DNA of 64,000 nucleotides, from assembly GCF_014197035.1 (NCBI RefSeq), contig NZ_JACIEU010000015.1, positions 1 to 64,000 of the forward strand. The letters are read 5' to 3'. This DNA comes from Sphingobium scionense (GTDB taxonomy: Bacteria; Pseudomonadota; Alphaproteobacteria; Sphingomonadales; Sphingomonadaceae). Position numbers and translations under genes: made by a program. A model generated the notes under the pieces. It did no database searches and was not told the DNA's origin. It saw only the letters and a list, made by a program, of their open reading frames with translations. Each line of letters starts with the position of its first letter. Positions within the stretch are counted from its first letter, which is position 1. Shown here piece after piece: positions 1-8,495 of the stretch.

Positions 1-1
1 G

Positions 2-586
2 ACGCATCGTCATGCCGCGTCGATCCGATACCGGATGGCCGCTGCCAAGCTGCCAGTCGTAAAGGACATCGATGCCTTCCGGTTCGAGGGTACCCCGATC
101 AACGAGGGGCTTGTGCGTTCATTGCACAGCGGCGCGTTCCTGCCCGCACGGCGCAATATCGTCCTGGTCGGCGGCACAGGCACAGGAAAGACCCATCTGG
201 CCATCGCCATCACCGCCAATGTAGTGCGCTCCGGCGCCCGAGGCCGCTACTTCAACACGGTCGATCTGGTGACCCGCCTCGAAGAGGAGGCCAGGATCGG
301 CAAGAGTGGCGCTCTCGCCGCCCAACTATCCCGCCTCGATCTCATCGTGCTCGATGAACTGGGGTATCTGCCGTTCGCTCGATCGGGCGGCCAGTTGCTG
401 TTCCACCTGATCAGCAAACTCTATGAGCAGACCAGTGTCATCATCACCACCAACCTCGCCTTTGGCGAGTGGCCCACCGTGTTCGGCGATCCCAAGATGA
501 CAACCGCGCTCCTCGATCGCGTCACCCATCATTGCGACATTGTCGAGACCGGCAATGACAGCTGGCGCTTCAAAAACCGCAGCTGA
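2..586 (+). CDS. istB: IS21 family helper ATPase IstB (5' end outside window)
   Basis: An AAA+ ATPase that assists the IstA transposase of IS21 elements in target-DNA selection. The frame is open from the first bases of the window, so the N-terminal part is missing; the family is usually about 240-260 residues and about 195 are visible. The Walker A motif GGTGTGKTH, Walker B/DEAD-like [10 protein letters not shown], the TTN sensor stretch with [10 protein letters not shown], and the LLDRVTHHC region are all present, in the usual IstB order. The catalytic part therefore looks intact. Whether the element is still mobile depends on istA, which is not visible. Confidence 0.93.
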   Translation, partial: THRHAASIRYRMAAAKLPVVKDIDAFRFEGTPINEGLVRSLHSGAFLPARRNIVLVGGTGTGKTHLAIAITANVVRSGARGRYFNTVDLVTRLEEEARIGKSGALAAQLSRLDLIVLDELGYLPFARSGGQLLFHLISKLYEQTSVIITTNLAFGEWPTVFGDPKMTTALLDRVTHHCDIVETGNDSWRFKNRS

Positions 587-710
587 TCCGCCCCAGCAGC
601 GATCAATTAGAAGATGTTTTGCGCTGCGCGCGCCTCCGGTCGGGCTACGCCCTCCCTACGCCGCGCGCAGCGCAAGGAAGCCCGTCACATCAACGTTCCG
701 CCATCCTGAC

Positions 711-763
711 AGGGGGTCCCTTTTGCGCGCCGATAAGGGGTCCCGTTTGCACGCCGATTGACA
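711..763 (+). repeat. IS21 right-end transposase-binding repeats
   Basis: Two near-identical 20-22-bp units follow each other: GGGGGTCCCTTTTGCGCGCC at about 712 and a second unit (GGGGTCCCGTTTGCACGCCG) at about 738, the second running into the terminal GATTGACA. Multiple subterminal repeats of this kind are the standard architecture of IS21-family ends, where IstA binds. Their presence fixes which side of the junction is IS and which is host. Confidence 0.75.
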
Positions 764-991
764 GCCCGACACCAACAGGACTGGCTGCGCCGCAAGCTGC
801 CCGACGCGCAATCGCGCCAGTTGCGCCACGCAGGCTTTGCGCTGCTGAGCATAGCCTTTCTGATCGCAGGCCTTGGCCTTGGCTGGGGCTATGGCAGCGT
901 CGCCTGGTTCGGCTGGCTAAGCGCGGGCGCCGTTGCGATCGTGACGCTCAACTGCAATCGCGAGCGTATCCTTGCTCGGGTGCGGCCATGA
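764..991 (+). pseudogene. DUF3325 protein, N-terminus removed by the IS21 insertion
   Basis: The reading frame entering from the IS encodes about 75 residues with two hydrophobic helices and the RHAGFALLSIAFLIAG...GWGYGSVAWFGWLSAG pattern I associate with DUF3325. These are small membrane proteins found beside PepSY, DUF3649 and TonB-receptor genes in siderophore-uptake operons. The start and roughly the first third are lost to the IS. The stop overlaps the next gene (ATGA at 988-991), so the operon was originally translationally coupled. The family call rests on remembered motif shape. Confidence 0.6.
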
Positions 992-1281
992 TCGGATTCG
1001 GCACCGCCGCCCGCGCCCGATGGGCCAATGCCGGGCGAGTCACGGCCTGCACGCTGGGTGCCTATGGCCTGACCGCGCTCGTCACCGCAGCCCTGTCCCG
1101 CCTGCTCGTGCGCCTCGGCACGGATGCGGTCGAGGCGGTCACCGGCGTCACCCTTGCCAGCTTCGCCCTGTTTGCGGTGATTGCGATGACCGCCTTTCAC
1201 GCGCGCCATCCGGCGCGGGCCTGGATCCTCATGATCCTTCTCGCCCTGCCGCCCGCTCTGCTGCTTGCGCTTTCGGAGTAG
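988..1281 (+). CDS. DUF3649-type small membrane protein of an iron-uptake operon
   Basis: A 97-residue protein with three predicted membrane helices (about residues 17-37, 48-68 and 74-93) and almost no soluble part. Size, hydropathy and position between a DUF3325 gene and tonB match DUF3649 proteins, which occur in siderophore-uptake clusters and have no established biochemical role. It starts at the ATGA overlap with the truncated upstream gene and ends 2 nt before tonB. With the IS21 element directly upstream, its expression now depends on a promoter in or beyond the IS. The DUF assignment is moderately confident; the membrane topology is read directly. Confidence 0.6.
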   Translation: MIGFGTAARARWANAGRVTACTLGAYGLTALVTAALSRLLVRLGTDAVEAVTGVTLASFALFAVIAMTAFHARHPARAWILMILLALPPALLLALSE

Positions 1282-1283
1282 AT

Positions 1284-2054
1284 ATGGCCTCGCTCCCCCT
1301 CCCTCGTGCGTCCCTGACCGATCGCGCGCTTTCACGCATCGAACCGGTCTGGACCTATAGCCGCTACAGCGATCAGACCATGCCGCTGCGCACGCGCCTG
1401 GCGGGTATGGGCGGCGTCGGAGTGATCGGACTGGCTGTACTGGCCGTGAGCCTTGTCACCTGGCACAGCTATGTCGCGCCAACATCGACGCCGACGCTGA
1501 GCGTCTTTGCCGTGGCTCCGCCTGCCGCGCCACCAGAGCCGGTGCGCGAAGTGCCGCCCGGTCTCGAACAGGTGCAGAAGGAAAAGTCGCAGCCCACGCC
1601 CCAGCAAGCGATGCTGGAACCGCCCAAGATCATCGTGCCGAGCGCCAATATGCTGCCGATCGCGGCGGCCAAACCTGTTCCCGATCCCGGCCCGCCGATC
1701 AAGGAGACCACCGCGCCGGAAAGCAAGCCAGCGCCGCCGGCACCACAGATGTCGACCGGCAAGCCCACCTGGGAAGGCCTGGTGCTGGGCGCACTTAACA
1801 AGGTGAAGCGTTATCCCCGGGATGCCCATTTCGCGCGGCAGCAGGGCGTTCCCTATATCCGCTTTGTCATGGACCGGGACGGCAAGCTGTTGTCGGCACG
1901 GATCGAGCGGTCGTCCGGCGTGCGATCGCTCGATCAGGAGGCCCTGGCTTTGCCCAAGCGCGCGCAGCCGCTGCCCAAGCCGCCCGAGGATGTGAAGGGC
2001 GGCAGCATCGAGTTGGTCGTGCCGGTCGAGTTTTTCCTGCGAGTGCGACCGTGA
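1284..2054 (+). CDS. tonB: TonB family energy-transducing protein
   Basis: A periplasm-spanning protein that couples the ExbB/ExbD proton-motive complex to outer-membrane receptors. It has a cytoplasmic N-terminus of about 40 residues, one transmembrane anchor (about 40-60), a proline-rich spacer (about 70-160, many PP and KP dipeptides) and a C-terminal TonB domain (about 170-250) with the GVPYIRFVMDRDGKL and ARIERSSGVRSLDQEAL signatures. The last codons lie in the group II intron: the reading frame continues VRP-stop into intron sequence. With intron limits 2043-4276, splicing would instead give a stop immediately after FFLR, overlapping the start of the receptor gene. It is the energiser for the adjacent receptor. 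Confidence 0.88.
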   Translation: MASLPLPRASLTDRALSRIEPVWTYSRYSDQTMPLRTRLAGMGGVGVIGLAVLAVSLVTWHSYVAPTSTPTLSVFAVAPPAAPPEPVREVPPGLEQVQKEKSQPTPQQAMLEPPKIIVPSANMLPIAAAKPVPDPGPPIKETTAPESKPAPPAPQMSTGKPTWEGLVLGALNKVKRYPRDAHFARQQGVPYIRFVMDRDGKLLSARIERSSGVRSLDQEALALPKRAQPLPKPPEDVKGGSIELVVPVEFFLRVRP

Positions 2055-4276
2055 GTCGCCTAAGTAATTGTTCGAAAAGGAGGATATTCCTCATGAGACG
2101 AACCTGATGTTCCGTCATCAGTAGCCTACCGGCACATGCGGGACTGGTAACGGTCCGGTGTGAAGCTGCCGGGACAAAGTAGCTGGGCCTTCGGGCCATG
2201 TCAAAGCCGTGAGGTGGCGAGATTATCTGCGAGCATCGATGCGGATAGGGCGCAAGGCTGGATGGTATGACCAACGTAAGTGAACTGCTGCGTAATCGTC
2301 GTTAAGAATGACAAGCCAAAGATGCTGACAGGCTTGGACCAAAAGGTGCGCGGTCGGTTGTTCCTCTTCGCATTGGGAGCACACGGACATGGTGACCGCC
2401 GGCGACAAGGCAGGGTCTAACCCATCCCGTTACTTAGGTGAAACCGGGTAAGCCCGTATCTCCGCCCGGAAACGGGCAGGTTGACCGCAAGGAATACTGT
2501 TGGGGGTGCGGGTAAACGAGGTCGGAGAAAGCGAATGCTGTGTTGTAATGATGCGGATAGGGGTTGCGGCTTGCCAACATCATCCCGCCCGAAAGGGAGC
2601 AGACTTCCGACTGGTCTCTCGTCGCGAGAGAATTTGCAGAACCATCACAGGAGGACAGGCAAATGACGGCCATGCGAATGGCTGGTGCGGCCTCCGGCGG
2701 AGAAATCCAATGGTCCAAGATCGATTGGGTCCATGTGCATCAAACCGTGCGACGGCTGCAAGTGCGTATTGCGAAGTCAGTGCGGGAAGGCCGCCGGGGC
2801 AAGGCGAGAGCCTTGGGCTGGCTGCTGACCCACTCGCTCAGCGGCAAGGCCCTTGCTGTGAAGCGCGTTACCGAAAATCAGGGAAAGAGAACGCCCGGCG
2901 TGGACCGGATCATCTGGGACAGGCCGGGCAAACGTGTCAGAGGTATGTTGTCGCTTGTGCGGCGGGGCTACCGCCCGCAGCCGCTGAGACGGGTGTATAT
3001 CCCGAAGGCGAACGGAAAGCTGCGTCCGTTGGGGATCCCGACGATGAAGGATCGGGCCATGCAGGCACTTCACCTGTTGGCTCTACTCCCCATCGCGGAG
3101 ACCACGGCGGACCCCAACTCCTACGGCTTCCGGCCGAAGCGAGGAAGTCGCGACGCGGCGGAGCAGTGCTACAAGGCGCTGCGCCTGTCGGGCGCGGCCC
3201 AATGGGTGCTCGACGCGGACATATCCGGATGCTTCGACAACATCAGCCATGACTGGCTCATCGCCAACGTCCCGATGGACAAGGCGGTGCTTCGGAAGTG
3301 GCTGGAATCCGGCTTCATGCAAGATGGCGAATTGTTCGTGACGGTAGCGGGAACACCGCAGGGCGGCATCATCTCGCCGACGCTCGCGAACATGACCCTG
3401 GACGGAATGGAAAGGATGCTGAAGGTCCGATACGGTCCCCGGCGTCCCGACCGTCAGCGTAGTCTGGTCCATCTGATCCGCTATGCCGACGACTTCGTCA
3501 TCACCGCCCGGTCGCAAGACCAGTTGGTGGAGGCGAAGGCGATGATCGAGGGCTTTCTGAAGGATCGGGGCCTCACCCTGTCCGAGGAAAAGACCAAGAT
3601 CGTGCATATCGAGGAAGGCTTCGACTTCCTCGGCTGGAACGTGCGTAAATATGATGGGAAGCTTCTCATCAGGCCTGCACGCAAAAACGTGCTGGCGTTC
3701 ATGCGCAAGGTCCGGGCGATCATCAGGGACGCCATCGGCAGGACGCAGGAAAACCTGATAGGACACCTTAATCCGGTCATCCGGGGATGGGCGAACTATC
3801 ATCGCAATCAGGTGGCGAAGGACACCTTCCAAAAGGTCGATCACGCCATCTGGCGGTTACTCTGGCGCTGGGCCTGCCGCAGGCACTCGAACAAACCTCG
3901 TCGCTGGGTGAAGGCACGGTACTTCGCCCGTGAAGGCGCACGGGACTGGGTGTTCCGCGCGGAAGCGCGGGATGACGCAGGGAGCAGCACGTTCGTGCGA
4001 CTGGTGAAAGCCAGCGACGTTCCCATCCGGCGTCACTGCAAGGTGCGGGCCGAATCCAATCCGTTCGATCCGGCATGGGACAGCTACTTCGCCGAAAGGC
4101 GGACACTGCCCATGGATCGGCAGGATCGGCCTGCGCAGGCCAACAACTCAATCCGAAGAAAGGAACTGGCGGCTATGGTCTCACATGGCTTTGAGAGGCT
4201 TGAGCCGGATGCGGGGAAACTCGCACGTCCGGTTCTTAGGGGGGAGCGGCCCGGCAACGGGCTGCTCCTACCCGAG
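2043..4276 (+). mobile_element. Complete group II intron with intron-encoded protein
   Basis: A self-splicing, retrotransposing ribozyme. The 5' end is placed at GTGCG (2043), matching the GUGYG consensus. About 600 nt of highly structured, non-coding sequence follow, then the reverse transcriptase gene, then domains V and VI. The probable branch-point adenosine is the bulged A at 4270, seven residues from the proposed 3' end. Limits 2043-4276 are chosen because they restore a TGATG stop/start overlap between tonB and the receptor. A start at GTGAG (2051) with a 3' end near 4275 is also possible. Joining the flanks gives a coherent operon, so the host junction is undamaged once the intron is removed. 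Confidence 0.85.
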
Positions 4277-4279
4277 TGA
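2663..4279 (+). CDS. ltrA: Group II intron reverse transcriptase/maturase
   Basis: The multifunctional intron protein promotes splicing and target-primed reverse transcription. From the N-terminus it shows RT motifs including [20 protein letters not shown], the palm motif [27 protein letters not shown] and the catalytic box RYADDFVI. These are followed by the thumb/maturase X region ([14 protein letters not shown]) and a C-terminal [15 protein letters not shown] segment typical of these proteins. No CxxC-type HNH zinc motif is evident. The start at 2663 is preferred over an upstream ATG (2564) because a GGAGG ribosome-binding site lies 8-12 nt ahead. The frame runs through domains V and VI and stops at 4277-4279, overlapping the next gene's ATG. 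Confidence 0.9.
   Translation: MTAMRMAGAASGGEIQWSKIDWVHVHQTVRRLQVRIAKSVREGRRGKARALGWLLTHSLSGKALAVKRVTENQGKRTPGVDRIIWDRPGKRVRGMLSLVRRGYRPQPLRRVYIPKANGKLRPLGIPTMKDRAMQALHLLALLPIAETTADPNSYGFRPKRGSRDAAEQCYKALRLSGAAQWVLDADISGCFDNISHDWLIANVPMDKAVLRKWLESGFMQDGELFVTVAGTPQGGIISPTLANMTLDGMERMLKVRYGPRRPDRQRSLVHLIRYADDFVITARSQDQLVEAKAMIEGFLKDRGLTLSEEKTKIVHIEEGFDFLGWNVRKYDGKLLIRPARKNVLAFMRKVRAIIRDAIGRTQENLIGHLNPVIRGWANYHRNQVAKDTFQKVDHAIWRLLWRWACRRHSNKPRRWVKARYFAREGARDWVFRAEARDDAGSSTFVRLVKASDVPIRRHCKVRAESNPFDPAWDSYFAERRTLPMDRQDRPAQANNSIRRKELAAMVSHGFERLEPDAGKLARPVLRGERPGNGLLLPE
4202..4276 (+). ncRNA. Group II intron catalytic domains V and VI
   Basis: Positions 4202-4235 form the 34-nt domain V hairpin: GAGCCGGA pairs with TCCGGTTC around a GAAA-type loop, with the usual two-nucleotide bulge. 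Positions 4236-4276 form domain VI, a long GC stem (GGGGAGCGGCCCG with CGGGCTGCTCC) capped by GCAA and carrying an unpaired A at 4270 as candidate branch site. The same bases are translated as the last ~25 codons of the reverse transcriptase, which means they are under two constraints. Confidence 0.8.
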
Positions 4280-6330
4280 TGTTGTTTCATGCGCTGATGG
4301 CAGGCCTTGCCATGACGGCGGGCGTGATGGCGAACGAACAGGAAGGGGCGCAGGATAATAGCCAGCCAGCTCATCCACCCATCGTGCCGACCGGCCCTGA
4401 TCCGGTTTATCCGGCCGATTTCTACGCCCCCTTCCAGCCGCAGACCGCGCTCGACATGCTGGAACGCACACCCGGCTTCCTGCTGAGCGAGGGCAACAGC
4501 CTGCGCGGTTTTGGCGGCGCGGCCGGCAATGTGCTGATCGATGGCCAGCGGCCGACGGTGAAGGCCGGCGGCATTACCGAAGTGCTACGCCGGATCGGTG
4601 CCGCACGCGTCGAGCGGATCGTGCTGCTGCGCGGGACCGACGCAGCCGAGGCGCAAGGGCAGACATTGGTCGCCAATGTCATCCTGCGCGCCGACGGCGG
4701 TGGATCGGGCAATGCCTCGCTAAAGCTCAGCCATACCCGCGACGGCCGCATCGCGCCTTCGGCCCAGATCAGCCATGCCCGCAAGATTGCCGGCTGGCAG
4801 ACCAATGTCGAACTGTCGGTCGAACAGGTCCGCTATCCGACCGACGGCATCTACCATATCAGCGACGGCAATGGCATGCCGATCGAAACACGGCATGAGC
4901 GCATCATCGGCAAGGCGCCGGAGATCGGGCTTGCGGCATCGACATCGGGCGCGCTGGCCGGCGGTACGCTGACGCTCAATCTGCGGCTCAACCGGGACGG
5001 CTACGAATCCGACCGGTCGATAGCGATCATGCCAGCCATTGGCGGCGCGATGACCGAGCGTATCATCGCCTATGTGGAAAAGGGGCGTAGCGGCGAACTG
5101 GGGCTCGACTGGACACGCGCCCTTGGCAAGGACTGGTCGGCCAAGCTGATCGGACTCGGCCGGGTCGAACGCCTGACCACCGACGAGGATTATGTCGAGC
5201 CAGGCTATCGCGGCGTTTCGGCACTGACGCAGAAGCCGATGGAACTGGTTGGCCGCACGACGCTGACACGGGGTGGCGACCATCTATTACGCCCCGAATT
5301 GGGGATGGAAATCGCCTATAACCGGCTGAACAGTGCGCTCGACTATGCGGAGGACAATGGCAGCGGCCTGACGCCGATCGCCCTCGCCAACGCCAATAGT
5401 CGGGTATCCGAACTGCGTGGCGAAGCCTTTGCCAATGTCACGCTGCGCCTCGGCAAGCGCTGGACGCTGGAAAGCGGCATGGCGTTCGAACTGTCGCGCA
5501 TCCGCGTGACCGGCGATGCCGCGAACGAACAAAGCCTGTCCTATTGGAAGCCGTCCGCCGCTCTGGTCTGGTCGCCGCGCGACACCAGCCAGTTGCGACT
5601 GGGCATACGCCGCACCGTCGATCAACTCGACTTCGGCGACTTCGCCGCATCGGTAAATCAGGCCGATGGCCGGCCGCTTGGCGGCAATGCCCAACTGCGC
5701 CCGGCCCGCGTCACCCGCGCCCTTGCCCGTGCCGACCATCGCTGGGGCAAGGGCGGCGCGCTGGCGGTCGAGGCCTATCATCAATGGCACCAGGGGATGC
5801 TCGGCTATCTCCTCCTCCCCACGGGCGACGAGGCGCTGGGCACGATCGGCAATGCCCGGCAATGGGGTGTCACCGCCCAGGCGACCCTGCCACTCGACGC
5901 GGCCCTGCGCGGCGCGCGGCTGACGCTCGACGGCACGCTGAGGGGATCACGCATGCGCGATCCTGTAACCGGAGAAGACAGGAAGATGGACGATATCGCG
6001 CCACGCAGCCTGACGGCCGAGTTTCGCCATGACATACCGAAGCTGCGCTCGTCCTGGGGAATCAGCTATACCGCCGCCGAACAGGGTGACGTCTTCTACA
6101 CCGGCGAGCGGCTGACCTGGCGCGACGACGCCGCGTTCGACGCCTATGTCGAGACCACCGCCCTGGCCGGGTTCAAGATGACGCTGCGGGTGAGCGCGCT
6201 CAACGGCCAAGATTATCATCGGCTCCGCCGCTTCTATAGCCCCAGCCGGGCGGGCAGCTACAGCGGGCAGGAGCAGCGCAACCAGTGGGAAGGGGCTGTC
6301 GTCTCGTTGACCCTGGCCCGCGCGCTATGA
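4279..6330 (+). CDS. TonB-dependent outer-membrane receptor
   Basis: A 683-residue outer-membrane receptor, probably for an iron chelate given the DUF3649/tonB operon. It begins with a short hydrophobic signal peptide (about 1-19). The plug region (about 40-140) carries LERTPGFLLSEGNSLRGFGG and NVLIDGQRPT, then alternating amphipathic strands typical of a 22-strand barrel run to the C-terminus. ATG 4279 is chosen because it overlaps the intron-protein stop (TGATG) and, after splicing, the tonB stop. The last residues end in leucine rather than the common terminal aromatic. The substrate cannot be read from sequence. It is slightly short for the family but appears full length. Confidence 0.85.
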   Translation: MLFHALMAGLAMTAGVMANEQEGAQDNSQPAHPPIVPTGPDPVYPADFYAPFQPQTALDMLERTPGFLLSEGNSLRGFGGAAGNVLIDGQRPTVKAGGITEVLRRIGAARVERIVLLRGTDAAEAQGQTLVANVILRADGGGSGNASLKLSHTRDGRIAPSAQISHARKIAGWQTNVELSVEQVRYPTDGIYHISDGNGMPIETRHERIIGKAPEIGLAASTSGALAGGTLTLNLRLNRDGYESDRSIAIMPAIGGAMTERIIAYVEKGRSGELGLDWTRALGKDWSAKLIGLGRVERLTTDEDYVEPGYRGVSALTQKPMELVGRTTLTRGGDHLLRPELGMEIAYNRLNSALDYAEDNGSGLTPIALANANSRVSELRGEAFANVTLRLGKRWTLESGMAFELSRIRVTGDAANEQSLSYWKPSAALVWSPRDTSQLRLGIRRTVDQLDFGDFAASVNQADGRPLGGNAQLRPARVTRALARADHRWGKGGALAVEAYHQWHQGMLGYLLLPTGDEALGTIGNARQWGVTAQATLPLDAALRGARLTLDGTLRGSRMRDPVTGEDRKMDDIAPRSLTAEFRHDIPKLRSSWGISYTAAEQGDVFYTGERLTWRDDAAFDAYVETTALAGFKMTLRVSALNGQDYHRLRRFYSPSRAGSYSGQEQRNQWEGAVVSLTLARAL

Positions 6331-6689
6331 ACCGCTCCACCCTACCCTTCCACCGTCGCACAAGGACCGAGCGCCGGGTGCTCGCAATGCTGCGCGGCGA
6401 GGAGCATGTGGCGGCCGATGCCGGCATGGACGGCTTTGCGCGCCTGCGCGATCGCGCCATCGAATGTGGGATGCGAATCCAGCCGCCTGCGACGCGTTAT
6501 ACGAGCGACGATGAATTGGTCCTACTGGCCTGCCTAGCGAATGCCCAACGCATCGCGACTACCGCGATGCTGCCAATCGACGAACGGTTGAAGAAAGATA
6601 TCACGCGATGTGCGGAAATATTGATCCGCCACAATCTGCGCCTGTCACCGCTCACCCTCTATAGCGGCCGAAACGCCACCAAAATCTGA
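6327..6689 (+). CDS. Hypothetical protein, last gene of the tonB-receptor operon
   Basis: A 120-residue soluble, basic protein of unknown function. It starts at an ATGA overlap with the receptor gene, so it is probably translated with it. No signal peptide or membrane helix is visible. The C-terminal half looks helical (LVLLACLANAQRIATTAMLPIDERLKK) and it begins with a run of Arg-rich sequence. It is followed directly by a strong hairpin terminator. I do not recognise a family; position suggests an accessory role in the uptake operon. Confidence 0.6.
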   Translation: MNRSTLPFHRRTRTERRVLAMLRGEEHVAADAGMDGFARLRDRAIECGMRIQPPATRYTSDDELVLLACLANAQRIATTAMLPIDERLKKDITRCAEILIRHNLRLSPLTLYSGRNATKI

Positions 6690-6716
6690 CCCGGGCAGAG
6701 CATGTCTGCCCGGGTC
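6688..6716. terminator. Bidirectional hairpin terminator between convergent genes
   Basis: A perfect 12-bp inverted repeat GACCCGGGCAGA with a 5-nt loop lies between the + strand hypothetical gene ending at 6689 and the - strand receptor remnant ending at 6724. A short T-tract follows only on the minus strand (AGATTTTGG), so it looks like an intrinsic terminator mainly for the leftward gene. Confidence 0.7.
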
Positions 6717-6723
6717 GTTCCAA

Positions 6724-7224
6724 TCAGAGCTTACCGCGCAAGGCCAGACGGAAACTGCGCGACTCGCCGTAGATATTGTAGAATATCTTATAGCCAGGAA
6801 TGCGCCGATAGGTGCGGTCGAACAGATTGCTGACCACCAGCGACGCATCCCATTTTTCGGAGAAGGCATAGCCAAGCTTGACGCTGGTAATGGCATAAGC
6901 CCCCTGCCGGACGAAGTCGGTATATATGTTGCTCTGTGCCTGCAGGCCGCCGCCCACGGTCAGGCCCGATACCCAGCCTTCAGTGCCGCTCTTACCGAAA
7001 TCATATTGGGTCCAGAGCTTGAACATATGTTCGGGACTCTGGGCTGGCAGAAAACGTTGACCGACATTCGCGGGGTCGGAATCGCTCAGATATTTCTGCT
7101 GGTTGTAGGTATAGCCCAAGCTGACATCCCAACCCTTGAGCGGGCTGCCGTTGATGTCGATCTCAACACCCTGGCTGCGCACCTTGCCTGCCGCGCGCGA
7201 ACAGGTGCCGTCGATCGCCGCCCA
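6724..7224 (-). pseudogene. 3' remnant of a ferric-siderophore (FpvA/FhuE-type) receptor
   Basis: About 165 C-terminal residues of a TonB-dependent siderophore receptor: AAGKVRSQGVEIDINGSPLKGW, SLGYTYNQQKY, QSPEHMFKLWTQYDF, LVVSNLFDRTYRR and the terminal YGESRSFRLALRGKL strand. These are the standard last barrel strands of the FpvA/FhuE subfamily. The plug and first two thirds of the barrel are gone. Upstream the sequence changes without a gap into a sigma-factor frame, so this is a deletion product and not a working gene. Confidence 0.85.
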
Positions 7225-7440
7225 GCCTTGCGCCGGGCATCGATCGCCAGATTGCGGACGATGCGATGGAGATAGGGGACAGGGTCGCGCAAGGCGGCAC
7301 GGCCAAGCGCCTGGCTCAGATGGAGCCAGGCATCCTCAGCTTCAAAACGGTCGCCGGCAATAGGTATCGGCATAGTCGATCAAAGCGCGACGGTGCGCAC
7401 CATAGATGTCCAAGCCGACCCGTTCGGAACCCAAAGCTCG
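7225..7440 (-). pseudogene. 5' remnant of an ECF (FecI-type) sigma factor, frameshifted and fused to receptor remnant
   Basis: Two overlapping frames encode the N-terminal half of an iron-starvation sigma factor. One reads LDIYGAHRRALIDYA (region 2 start), and a shift near 7373 leads to FEAEDAWLHLSQALGRA and DPVPYLHRIVRNLAIDARRK (regions 2.3-2.4). Region 4 is absent. The homology stops at about 7225-7240, exactly where the siderophore-receptor remnant begins. The usual order sigma-FecR-receptor implies that one deletion removed sigma region 4, the whole anti-sigma gene and most of the receptor. Confidence 0.75.
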
Positions 7441-7765
7441 CCCTTCATTGCGACCAACGCGCTATCACACTAGCGCCTGAGGGTTAGCGGCGCCAAAAAA
7501 TTGAGCATGTCTCATCCTGCAACCGATCTATCGTTGCCCTATGGCCGCACGGCTTTGCGCACCGCTTTAATGCATCTTTGTGCCCGCTTCCGAGCACCAC
7601 TCCATATTCGGAATTAAATTATCCCCAACTGCTGTCGGTGACCGCATGACAATGATCGCTTATGGAACCCAAGCGAGAAACCTCCGAAAACGAACGAGCT
7701 ATCATAAGGTGCAGATCACTCCATTTGTGATCCGATGACTCACCATAGCTGCCAAAGCAAAAACA
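7441..7765. other. Intergenic stretch with no recognised gene
   Basis: About 325 bases lie upstream of the sigma-factor remnant and downstream of bamE. The stretch is more AT-rich than its surroundings. I see no plausible reading frame, tRNA or clear promoter. It presumably held the sigma-factor promoter, now without a working gene. Confidence 0.5.
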
Positions 7766-7792
7766 CCGGCCTGTCCATTGTGGACAGGCCGG
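7766..7792 (-). terminator. Intrinsic terminator of bamE
   Basis: A 12-bp perfect stem (CCGGCCTGTCCA with its complement, 3-nt loop) lies 29 nt beyond the bamE stop. On the minus strand it is followed by TGTTTTTGC, giving a T-tract as expected for rho-independent termination. Confidence 0.85.
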
Positions 7793-7820
7793 CGCTTAAA
7801 CCTTCCGGGATCGGCCAGCC

Positions 7821-8333
7821 TCAGCTGCCGTTCGGGCCGCCGCCCGGACCGGCGCCACCGGCCGAACCGGCACCCATGGCCCCCACCGCGCCGATATTGC
7901 CGAAAATCTCATCGAACAGGCTGCGATGACGGCCCAGCGTCGGGGTCTTGTCGCCGGTCGGCGAGATGTGCGCGACCTGCTCCAGGCCCATGCGATCGAC
8001 CGCAACAACGTTGCCAGCCGGATCGAACCGAACATGCAGCACGGTCTGCGACACCGGCTTGGGATTGGAGAAGGCGAGCGAGCGCATGTCGCGCGACACA
8101 TAATACCAATCCTGCTCGCCAAATTGCGCGACGAAGCTCGGACGGCCCAGCGTACCTTCGACCGAAGCGCGATTGTCGATGCCCGGCTGAACGGAATCCA
8201 CCAGCAGCTTGTCCACCTGATAGCCCTGATGCGTGCGGATACGGGTACAGCCCGATGCGCTGATCACGATCGCGCCAAGGCCCAGAGCCAGCAGGAAACG
8301 CCCGCGGCGGGACTGACGGCTAAACTTGCGCAT
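7821..8333 (-). CDS. bamE: Outer membrane protein assembly factor BamE (SmpA/OmlA)
   Basis: A small outer-membrane lipoprotein of the BAM complex that inserts beta-barrel proteins. Of 170 residues, the N-terminus has a lipoprotein signal with lipobox ISASGC (Cys at about residue 29). The SmpA/OmlA fold follows (about 45-120), with QVDKLLVDSVQPGIDNRASVEGTLGRPS and the WYYVSRDMRS strand. The C-terminal ~35 residues are a Gly/Pro/Ala-rich tail (AGSAGGAGPGGGPNG) that is longer than in enterobacterial BamE. Start 8333 is chosen because it gives the complete signal peptide. It is divergent from the cytochrome bc1 chaperone gene and the 162-bp gap should hold both promoters. Confidence 0.92.
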   Translation of the reverse strand: MRKFSRQSRRGRFLLALGLGAIVISASGCTRIRTHQGYQVDKLLVDSVQPGIDNRASVEGTLGRPSFVAQFGEQDWYYVSRDMRSLAFSNPKPVSQTVLHVRFDPAGNVVAVDRMGLEQVAHISPTGDKTPTLGRHRSLFDEIFGNIGAVGAMGAGSAGGAGPGGGPNGS

Positions 8334-8495
8334 GGTCTTCTCCTGCGGGGACAGGCCCGCGAACCCAAGAAACAGAAAGCCGCCATTGCATCGGGCGGCC
8401 CAGCGATCAATATGGAAATGCGCAGGCCCCGGCAAGGGGCGCACGCGCCCGCGAAGCCCGCTGGCCCACATTCCATCACGAAAAGACGGCAACCC

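Larger units (their letters stand above)
1..763 (+). mobile_element. Right part of an IS21-family insertion sequence
   Basis: The segment holds the 3' portion of istB followed by an IS21-type right end. The left end and the istA transposase gene lie outside the window. The outer boundary is placed at 763, where the sequence ends GATTGACA, the complement of a typical TGTCAATC terminus. The DNA beyond 763 reads at once as the inside of a DUF3325 gene, so the element interrupts that gene. The exact boundary is inferred, because the other end and the target duplication cannot be seen. Confidence 0.8.

Noticed and set aside
2054-2662. Short frames in the 5' part of the group II intron
   Set aside because: This region is structured intron RNA (domains I-III); the frames overlap in several phases and lack any motif.
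7020-7031. GAACATATGTTC palindrome resembling an SOS box
   Set aside because: It lies inside the receptor remnant's coding sequence, far from any promoter, and does not have the GTTC/GAAC-N7-GTTC spacing of alphaproteobacterial LexA sites.
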